Assembly (NCBI GenBank): GCA_017470045.1
Contig: JAFUFG010000155.1
Location: 1-5,077 of the forward strand
DNA length: 5,077 nucleotides
Direction of reading: 5' to 3'
From: Bacilli bacterium
GTDB taxonomy: Bacteria; Bacillota_I; Bacilli_A; RF39; UBA660
The translations under genes were made by a program, and so were the position numbers. This document shows, in pieces, positions 1 to 5,077 of this stretch; position 1 is the stretch's first letter; each line of letters begins with the position of its first letter. The notes beneath the pieces are model-generated. The model had not been told where the DNA came from. It was given only the letters and a program-made list of their open reading frames with translations, and ran no database searches.

Positions 1-1
1 C

Positions 2-1273
2 TTATTAAGCTTTACTGTTGATGTAGCAGTACGTAATGTAAAGCTTGCCATTTTAAGAGTACTTGCTCCTATACCAATTATTAGTTATATGGATCCTAAT
101 GGTTCAAAAGACAATGCATTTAATTCTTGGGTTAAAACTTTAACTTCTACATATATTGATTTATTTATTCGTTTAGCTGTCGTTTATTTTGTTATTTTTA
201 TGATTCAAGATATGATTGTAAATGGTATTGTTATTAAACATGCTGGTGGAATTTTAGGAGTATTCTCTTGGATTATTATTTGGATTGGATTATTTGTCTT
301 TGCAAAACAAGCTCCAAAATTTATTAAACAAGTTCTTGGCATGAAAGATGATGGTGGCAGTCTTTTTGGTGGGCTAGGCGCAGCTTTAGGTTTAGGAGCA
401 GCTGGATTTGGTGCTGTCGGTTCTGCTATTACTGGTTATCGTGCTAGTTTAATGGCTGATAAAACTAGAGAATCCTTTGGAGAAAATGTTAATGCTCGTA
501 GTCCTGCTAACACAGCAAAGCATTTACTAGCAGGTTTAGCGGGTGGTGTTATGGGTGCTGGAACAGGTGCTGCTGCTGCTATTAATGCTAAAGATCATGC
601 GCTAAAGAATTCTTTAGATGCTATGCGAAAACGGAATGCTGAGATTATGGCTAAAGGAAATGATGGTTCCACATTCTTTGGACGTGCTAGATCTGGTCTT
701 CAACAATATTGGACTGGGGATGGAGCCAGTGCTGCAGGAGAACGTAATATTGCTACTATGAAATCTCAGCAAGCTGCTTTAGATCAGATTGGTAAACAAG
801 TTTCTGGTGAAATGCCTAAGTATACATGGACATTTGGATCAGGGGGAGAGGGATATACGGATTCTACTGGTGCTAGTCTAGATAAAAAGAAATTTAATTT
901 CAAGACCTTCTCTGCCAAGATGGCAGAAGCTCAAGCTGCTGGAAGGGATTCTATTACTGTTTTTGATTCTGAAGGGGGAGAACACACTATTTCTTATTCT
1001 ACTGCAGAATTAATGCAAGGGAAAATTAGAACGGAAAATGAGAATGATTATCTACAAAAAGTTCTTGGTGTTAATGGTAAAGCTGCTCCAGATGGATTTA
1101 CCGATGCAAAACTTGTTGAGTATGTAAGAGATGCACAGATGAAAGGTGCTGGTACTGTTGCCTCTCGTAGTGATTATAAGAAAGGTTCTGAAAGACTTGA
1201 AGTTCAAATTACTCAAGCTAATCGTGAAAATGTTATTAAAAAGGCAAATGACCGTTATAGTGGCAAAAAATAA
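2..1273 (+). CDS. VirB6/TrbL-like conjugation channel membrane protein (5' partial)
   Basis: Probable polytopic inner-membrane subunit of the conjugative T4SS channel. The frame is open from the left edge through 29 codons before the first ATG (89). Those codons already read as a membrane-type segment (key stretch LAILRVLAPIPIISY), so the true start lies upstream and 423 residues are visible. Counting from the first visible codon, hydrophobic helices lie at about 15-29, 54-78 and 82-101. Before them is a conserved-looking MDPNGSKDNAFNSWVKTL stretch (30-47), which I associate with this family in Bacillota conjugative elements. Two Gly/Ala-rich segments follow at about 118-150 and 172-196. A polar tail of roughly 225 residues ends in a Lys/Arg-rich stretch. 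Stop is TAA. The next gene, PrgI-like, begins 18 nt later, so they are co-transcribed. The family call rests on topology, length and position next to PrgI and VirB4 rather than on a catalytic motif. TraL-type membrane proteins are the main alternative name. Confidence 0.72.
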   Translation, partial: LLSFTVDVAVRNVKLAILRVLAPIPIISYMDPNGSKDNAFNSWVKTLTSTYIDLFIRLAVVYFVIFMIQDMIVNGIVIKHAGGILGVFSWIIIWIGLFVFAKQAPKFIKQVLGMKDDGGSLFGGLGAALGLGAAGFGAVGSAITGYRASLMADKTRESFGENVNARSPANTAKHLLAGLAGGVMGAGTGAAAAINAKDHALKNSLDAMRKRNAEIMAKGNDGSTFFGRARSGLQQYWTGDGASAAGERNIATMKSQQAALDQIGKQVSGEMPKYTWTFGSGGEGYTDSTGASLDKKKFNFKTFSAKMAEAQAAGRDSITVFDSEGGEHTISYSTAELMQGKIRTENENDYLQKVLGVNGKAAPDGFTDAKLVEYVRDAQMKGAGTVASRSDYKKGSERLEVQITQANRENVIKKANDRYSGKK

Positions 1274-1274
1274 A

Positions 1275-1280
1275 AGGGAG
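1275..1280 (+). promoter_or_regulatory. Shine-Dalgarno site of the PrgI-like gene
   Basis: AGGGAG lies 11 nt before the ATG at 1292, in the 18-nt gap after the VirB6-like stop. An in-frame TAG directly precedes the ATG (1289-1291), so no earlier start is possible. This fixes the start of the PrgI-like gene. Confidence 0.6.
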
Positions 1281-1291
1281 TGTGATAATAG

Positions 1292-1621
1292 ATGTATAAT
1301 CAATATTTAATACCTGCTAATACCAAACGTGGTCAATTAATATTAGGTCTATTTCGACCATTTGATTTGATACTTTTTGGTGTAGGAATTTTAATTACAG
1401 TACTATTACTTGCTTTTATACCGATTAGTAGTACTTTGGTTACATTTTTGATATTAAGTCCTGCTGTAATTACTGGCTTTTTGGTAATGCCAGTACCGTA
1501 TTATCATAATATGTTAAATATTCTTGTTGAGCTGTACGAGTTTATTACAAATCGTCAGACATATAGATGGAAAGGTTGGTGTTATAAAAGTGCCATCACA
1601 AAAACAAAAGGGAAAAAGTAG
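1292..1621 (+). CDS. PrgI family (VirB3-like) conjugation membrane protein
   Basis: Small inner-membrane T4SS subunit of 109 residues, expected to sit beside and help anchor the VirB4 ATPase. The N-terminus (MYNQYLIPANTKRGQLILGL) is a short cytoplasmic lead. Two adjacent hydrophobic helices follow at about 24-43 and 47-66, forming a hairpin with a very short loop. A MPVPYYHN turn (66-73) leads into a basic, aromatic tail carrying YRWKGW (91-96) and ending KTKGKK. Size, two-helix hairpin and the RY.WKGW-like tail are typical of PrgI proteins in Bacillota conjugative elements. Its place directly before VirB4 is the usual one for VirB3/PrgI. The last 32 nt overlap the start of the next gene in another frame. 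The gene appears complete and intact. Confidence 0.85.
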   Translation: MYNQYLIPANTKRGQLILGLFRPFDLILFGVGILITVLLLAFIPISSTLVTFLILSPAVITGFLVMPVPYYHNMLNILVELYEFITNRQTYRWKGWCYKSAITKTKGKK

Positions 1622-2153
1622 TAGTGGTTTTACAGAGGATTGGTTACCTGTACGAGCTATTCAAAATAATATGATTATTACTCGTGATAATTATAAAGTT
1701 AGTGGAGTTAAGATTACTCCAAAAAATATATTTATTTTGGATCCTGATACACAAAATAATATATTGATTGGACTTCGTAACTTTTATAATACAATTGACT
1801 ATGAATTTTGGTTAATTGTTGCGGATAGACCAGTAGATATTTCTGTTTATATGTCACAAATGCAATTATTATTGAATGAGACAAGTTCTCCTGCAATTCG
1901 TAAATTGATTATGCAAGATATTGAAAAAGGCGAAACATTTATTCGTAATAATGTTGTTGATACAGAATATTATTTTATGTTTAAGACAAAAGATGTTGAT
2001 TTATTACAAAAGAGAGTTCGTCAAATGATAAATGGTCTTGCTACTTGTGGTATTAATGCTACCTTAATTAGTAATTCTGATTTACGTTTAGTTCTTGAAA
2101 ACTTCCTAAATGGAGGAAATACGACAGAGTTTGGAACGGTGATGCCAGTATGA
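1590..2153 (+). CDS. TrsD/TraD-like protein; separate VirB4 N-terminal domain
   Basis: A 187-residue soluble protein if started at GTG 1590. I chose this start because it gives a short Lys/Ser-rich leader (PSQKQKGKSSSG) before the first conserved-looking block, FTEDWLPVRAIQNNMIITRD. It has a GGTG (1578-1581) 8 nt upstream and needs only a 32-nt overlap with PrgI. The ATG at 1524 would need a 98-nt overlap and adds a stretch that looks like out-of-frame PrgI. The content matches the N-terminal part of VirB4 ATPases: the DWLPVRAI entry, a beta-rich block (VSGVKITPKNIFIL, about 37-50), and a helical region with the terminal LRLVLENFLNGG (165-176) and FGTVMP. There is no Walker motif and no membrane helix. 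Gram-positive plasmids such as pSK41/pGO1 and pIP501 carry a small TrsD/TraD just before TrsE/TraE, and this layout is the same. It probably partners the following ATPase. Confidence 0.72.
   Translation: MPSQKQKGKSSSGFTEDWLPVRAIQNNMIITRDNYKVSGVKITPKNIFILDPDTQNNILIGLRNFYNTIDYEFWLIVADRPVDISVYMSQMQLLLNETSSPAIRKLIMQDIEKGETFIRNNVVDTEYYFMFKTKDVDLLQKRVRQMINGLATCGINATLISNSDLRLVLENFLNGGNTTEFGTVMPV
2150..2153 (+). promoter_or_regulatory. ATGA translational coupling junction between the two VirB4 parts
   Basis: The ATG of the ATPase gene overlaps the TGA of the TrsD-like gene in ATGA. There is no good Shine-Dalgarno at normal spacing; the only GGAGG nearby (2112-2116) is 33 nt too far upstream. Re-initiation by ribosomes finishing the first gene is the likely route, which would give near 1:1 output of the two proteins. 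Confidence 0.65.
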
Positions 2154-3940
2154 GTACAGGTTTAAGAAGTCAATTAGCTCCTAAGGGGTTACATTTTTCT
2201 CCAAGTGATTTTTTCATTAGTGATAAATATGCTACGATTATGACGGTAGTGTCTTACCCAAAATATATTATGCCTGGGTATTTGTCTTCTCTTACTAATA
2301 TGAGTGGAATTAAAGTAGTAGTTAAACATATTCCAGTACCTTGGCAAGAGATGAGTAAGATGTTAAATAAGCAAGTTGCTGAATTAAAACAAAAGTATCA
2401 AGATGAAAGAGATCAAACTTTACGTGAGAGAATTCGTCAAGATGCTGAAAGTTTGGAATACTTTACTTCTATGTTAGCTGGTAGTCAAGCTCGTATTTTT
2501 GATTTTCAAATGCATATTATGATTACTGCTGATACAAAAGAGGATTTAGAGTTAAAAAAATTAAATGTTAAAAATTATTTAGATGCAATGGAGTTGAAGG
2601 CTATTTCTTTGCGTTTTGAACAAGAAAAAGTTTTGAAATCTATCATACCTGTATTTCCTGCTCAGGATGTTGAACAACGTATTGGTACACCAATTCCTAC
2701 TGTAACTATTTCAGCAATGTATCCTTTTATTTTTGATAGTATTAAGGATCCAGGCCTTTCTACTTTACTTGGGGTAGATTTCTCTGGTGGAGTAATTTTA
2801 TTTAACCAATTTTTATATAAAATTCGTAAAGAAAATAATAGAAATAATGCTAATATGATTATATTAGGTACTTCTGGTTCTGGAAAATCTACAGCTGCTA
2901 AGTTATTGCTTCGTACTAATATTCGTAATTGTTGTCAAATTGTTATTATTGATCCAGAAGATGAGTTCCGTGAGATTACAAGGTCTTTTGGTGGAGATAC
3001 CGTTGATATTGGTAAAGGTGGAGAGTTTGGATTAATTAATCCCCTTGAAATCGTTATTGATGCTGATGAAGAGGAAATTAAGCAAGGACTTGGTTATACT
3101 GTATTAACTAGAACATTGCAGTTTTTAAAGGCGTTTATGAAGTATTATGATCCTTCTATTGAAGAAGATGTTTTAACAATGTTTTCGGAAATAGTACAAG
3201 ATACATATAAGCGCTTTGGAATTGATTTTAATACGGACTTTTCTCATTTTACATCTGCTGATTATCCAACTTTTTCTGATGTTTATTCAACAATTCGAGG
3301 TAGACTAATGTCTATGACAGATCAAACTCAGGAAAGAGATATTATGGAGAGACTTGAATTAAAAGTTCGTCCAATTGTAAAAGAATTAAAGTTTTATTTT
3401 GATGGTCATACTACAATTAAACGTGGTAGTGATTTTATGGTATTCAATATTAAGGAATTGATGAATAGTGACTCTACTATTAAAAATGCTTTATTCTTTA
3501 ATGTTTTAAAGTATGCTTGGGGATTATGTCTTGATTTTAACGTAGATACTGTTCTTATGGTTGATGAGGCTCACGTGTTATTGGGAGATAATAATGCTTT
3601 AGGAGCCGATTTCTTGGCACAAGTTCAAAGACGTGCTCGTAAGTATAATACTGGGACTATTATTATTACTCAACAACCAAGTGATTTTTCTGATCCTTCT
3701 GTTATTACTCAAGGAAAAGCTATTTTTGATAACTCTTCTTATTACCTTGTTATGGGACTTAAGAAACAAGCTGTTGAGGATTTAGCTTTATTAATTGATC
3801 TTAATGAAAGTGAAAAAGAAAGTATTAAACATTATTCTCAAGGAGAAGCATTGTTTGTCTGTGGAAGTAGGCGTATGCGAATTAATGTAGCTGTTACACA
3901 GGAAGAATTGGATTCATTTGGAACCGGTGGAGGTTTTTAG
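2150..3940 (+). CDS. VirB4/TrsE-family conjugation ATPase
   Basis: Motor ATPase of the T4SS, expected on the cytoplasmic face of the membrane, where it powers channel assembly and DNA/protein transfer. The product is 596 residues. An N-terminal alpha/beta region (about 1-200) contains a charged helical, coiled-coil-like stretch (66-105). The RecA-like motor follows: Walker A GTSGSGKST at 240-248 (K246), an IIDPEDEF motif at 266-273, and Walker B TVLMVDEAH at 467-475 (D472, E473). A basic RRARK segment at 494-498 is a likely arginine-finger region, followed by TGTIIITQQPSDF (501-513). These motifs in this order are diagnostic of VirB4/TraC-type ATPases. All key residues are present, so the motor looks functional. 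Single-chain VirB4 proteins usually run to about 650-850 residues; here the missing N-terminal portion appears to be the upstream 187-residue gene. The tail is GTGGGF. Stop is TAG, 27 nt before the next GTG start. Confidence 0.95.
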   Translation: MSTGLRSQLAPKGLHFSPSDFFISDKYATIMTVVSYPKYIMPGYLSSLTNMSGIKVVVKHIPVPWQEMSKMLNKQVAELKQKYQDERDQTLRERIRQDAESLEYFTSMLAGSQARIFDFQMHIMITADTKEDLELKKLNVKNYLDAMELKAISLRFEQEKVLKSIIPVFPAQDVEQRIGTPIPTVTISAMYPFIFDSIKDPGLSTLLGVDFSGGVILFNQFLYKIRKENNRNNANMIILGTSGSGKSTAAKLLLRTNIRNCCQIVIIDPEDEFREITRSFGGDTVDIGKGGEFGLINPLEIVIDADEEEIKQGLGYTVLTRTLQFLKAFMKYYDPSIEEDVLTMFSEIVQDTYKRFGIDFNTDFSHFTSADYPTFSDVYSTIRGRLMSMTDQTQERDIMERLELKVRPIVKELKFYFDGHTTIKRGSDFMVFNIKELMNSDSTIKNALFFNVLKYAWGLCLDFNVDTVLMVDEAHVLLGDNNALGADFLAQVQRRARKYNTGTIIITQQPSDFSDPSVITQGKAIFDNSSYYLVMGLKKQAVEDLALLIDLNESEKESIKHYSQGEALFVCGSRRMRINVAVTQEELDSFGTGGGF

Positions 3941-3953
3941 TTTAGACGGAGTT

Positions 3954-3963
3954 AGGTGGTGAT
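3954..3963 (+). promoter_or_regulatory. Extended Shine-Dalgarno that sets the GTG start at 3968
   Basis: AGGTGGTGAT differs at one base from AGGAGGTGAT, the full complement of the 16S rRNA tail, and its core ends 8 nt before GTG 3968. In-frame GTGs at 3956 and 3959 are possible but lie inside this site. An upstream GGAG (3948-3951) could serve 3959. The 3968 start is best supported. Confidence 0.7.
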
Positions 3964-3967
3964 TTCA

Positions 3968-5077
3968 GTGGCATATCAAGCAAGTCGAGAAGGCGGGAAT
4001 GCTGATTTAGAGCGTCAACGTAATAATGCGAATAACACAAATAATGTGCGAAATGCTGCTGATGTTGCTATTGCTTCAAAAAATCCTTATGGGGTTGCTG
4101 CAGGAGCAGCTGTCAAAGGATTAGATAAGGCTACTGGTGGAAAAGCATCTGAGGCAATGGGAAGGGCTATGACTCGTGCTAATGATGTTCTTCCTATGGG
4201 AAATCATTTTCAAAATGCTTCCAATAGGTTAAGTGAAAGTGGACTTAGTAATCGTGCTGGCCAGTTAGCAAATGTAAAAAATCGTGCAAATAGTGGAGGA
4301 GCTACTCCTAATCAAGCTGCTCGAGCCAATCATTCAGGAGGAGAATCTGATAGTTCTCTTCCTTCTTCTAGTTTAGAGAGAAAACAAAATGTTCCAAATC
4401 GAGGAACTTCTTCTACTGGTGCGGATGCAAACGCAAGTAGTGAAAGTAAAGATGATAAGCCTAGAAGAGGGTTTGGTGGCTCTGAAAGTAGTGAGAGAAG
4501 AGATTCTCTTGATGCTAATATGGATGGAGAAGAAGAACAAAAAGGAAAAGGCTTTTTTGGTTTTGCTATTGGAACTATTGCTAAGATGTTAATTATTACG
4601 ATTGCTCCTATGTTTCTTGTTGCTTTTCTAATGGTGGCAATAATAGGGGGAGTTAGCGGTTTATTTACAGAGTATGAGGATGCAGTGGGAATTAGTGAGG
4701 CTTCAGGTGATGATACTGGTGGTATTAGTTTTGAAGCCTCTAGTCAAGAACAGCAAGATTTTTATGATCGTGTAAATGATTTAAAATTAAAATATCAAGC
4801 TAATGGAAAAACAATTGATTCTTTAAAGGTTGTTTCCGTTATTCATGTTTTAAATTCTCATGGTGCTGGTATTTCTTATAGTGATTTAAATGAAGGTGCA
4901 ATTGCAGAAATTGCTAATAGTATGTTTGATGGAAATGTTTATAATGAAACTACTTTCCGAAATAATTTAAAAAATTTTATTATTCCTAAATATGTTAAAA
5001 ATGTTAGTCCTGGAGAAAGAGATCAAATTGTTGATGATATTTTTGATTATATTGATGGTTATAATAATATGATTGGA
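3968..5077 (+). CDS. Single-pass T4SS protein, probable cell-wall hydrolase (VirB1/CwlT-like), 3' partial
   Basis: Open for 370 codons from GTG 3968 to the right edge with no stop; the C-terminus is outside the window. Residues 1-195 are polar and low-complexity (Asn, Ser, Ala, Gly, with charged patches such as SESKDDKPRRG and EEEQKGKG) and look disordered, with a small Ala/Gly helix at about 43-66. One strong membrane segment spans about 196-233 (FFGFAIGTIAKMLIITIAP to GGVSGLF). With the basic EEEQKGKG in front, this predicts N-in, C-out topology. After an acidic linker (234-256) comes a helical outer region (about 257-370; key pieces FYDRVNDLKLKYQ and DSLKVVSVIHVLNSHGAG). The gene after VirB4 in Tn1549-type and related elements usually encodes a membrane-anchored NlpC/P60 or CHAP wall hydrolase, and the topology fits. 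No catalytic Cys/His or Glu motif is seen in the visible part, so the enzyme role is inferred from position and topology. A VirB8-like or other channel protein is the alternative. Confidence 0.6.
   Translation, partial: MAYQASREGGNADLERQRNNANNTNNVRNAADVAIASKNPYGVAAGAAVKGLDKATGGKASEAMGRAMTRANDVLPMGNHFQNASNRLSESGLSNRAGQLANVKNRANSGGATPNQAARANHSGGESDSSLPSSSLERKQNVPNRGTSSTGADANASSESKDDKPRRGFGGSESSERRDSLDANMDGEEEQKGKGFFGFAIGTIAKMLIITIAPMFLVAFLMVAIIGGVSGLFTEYEDAVGISEASGDDTGGISFEASSQEQQDFYDRVNDLKLKYQANGKTIDSLKVVSVIHVLNSHGAGISYSDLNEGAIAEIANSMFDGNVYNETTFRNNLKNFIIPKYVKNVSPGERDQIVDDIFDYIDGYNNMIG

Noticed and set aside
89..91. ATG at 89 as the true start of the VirB6-like gene
   Set aside because: The same frame is open through 29 codons to the left edge and encodes a membrane-like segment, and no Shine-Dalgarno precedes 89, so this Met is internal.
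569..580. Four GCT units as a tandem repeat
   Set aside because: This is simply four alanine codons in the Gly/Ala-rich segment of the VirB6-like protein, too short to call a repeat locus.
1052..1303. 83-codon reverse-strand reading frame
   Set aside because: It lies antisense to the end of the VirB6-like gene and its junction with PrgI. Its composition is that of a shadow of AT-rich coding DNA, and it has no ribosome site or recognisable content.
1524..1589. Extra 22 N-terminal residues for the TrsD-like protein from ATG 1524
   Set aside because: This would overlap PrgI by 98 nt and translate PrgI codons out of frame; GTG 1590 has better spacing to a ribosome site and a sensible basic leader.
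2112..2116. GGAGG as the ribosome site of the VirB4 ATPase gene
   Set aside because: It is 33 nt upstream of the ATG, too far, and is explained by Gly-Gly codons of the TrsD-like gene.
2132..2160. Programmed -1 frameshift producing a single VirB4 chain
   Set aside because: The frame change is of the right size, but there is no slippery heptamer and no clear stem-loop after it, while the ATGA overlap is a standard coupling signal.
4389..4592. 67-codon forward reading frame
   Set aside because: It sits in another frame inside the long GTG-start membrane protein, and its Leu/Glu/Lys-rich product is an artefact of that gene's codons.
2..5077. Mycoplasma-type genetic code (TGA read as Trp)
   Set aside because: Every tryptophan in the five frames is TGG and no TGA occurs in frame. 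The one TGA (2151-2153) falls exactly at a gene junction.

Overview
This window is one continuous forward-strand block of a Gram-positive conjugation operon: the membrane and motor core of a type IV secretion system (T4SS). The DNA is AT-rich, with Shine-Dalgarno-led genes, ATG and GTG starts, and TGG as the only tryptophan codon (no in-frame TGA). That points to a low-GC Bacillota member using the standard stop set, possibly a gut Bacilli or Erysipelotrichia type rather than a TGA=Trp mycoplasma. The species cannot be named from this sequence. No relaxase, coupling protein, integrase, RNA gene, CRISPR array or insertion sequence is visible.

Layout: (1) 2-1273, the 3' part of a VirB6/TrbL-like polytopic membrane protein, open to the left edge. 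(2) 1292-1621, a small two-helix PrgI/VirB3-like protein. (3) 1590-2153, a TrsD/TraD-like protein that looks like the N-terminal domain of VirB4 encoded as its own gene; it starts at a GTG inside the preceding gene. (4) 2150-3940, the VirB4/TrsE-like ATPase with clear Walker A and B motifs, joined to the previous gene by an ATGA overlap. (5) 3968 to the right edge, a GTG-start, single-pass membrane protein with a long polar cytoplasmic arm and an outer domain. By gene order it is probably the cell-wall hydrolase (VirB1/CwlT/TcpG-like) of the system, but its catalytic part lies beyond the window.

The order VirB6-like, PrgI, VirB4, wall-hydrolase-like matches the core of many Bacillota integrative conjugative elements (Tn1549-type) and Gram-positive plasmids. 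The inferred division of labour is: the VirB6-like and PrgI proteins form the inner-membrane channel, the two VirB4 pieces form the docked ATPase, and the last protein opens peptidoglycan and contributes to the channel. The gaps are 18 and 27 nt and two junctions overlap, so all five genes are probably co-transcribed from a promoter upstream of the window. I see no promoter or terminator inside.

The points most worth a second look are the split VirB4, the long disordered arm of the last protein, and the paired glycine-zipper segments in the VirB6-like protein. The system is a recognisable T4SS, not a wholly unknown one.
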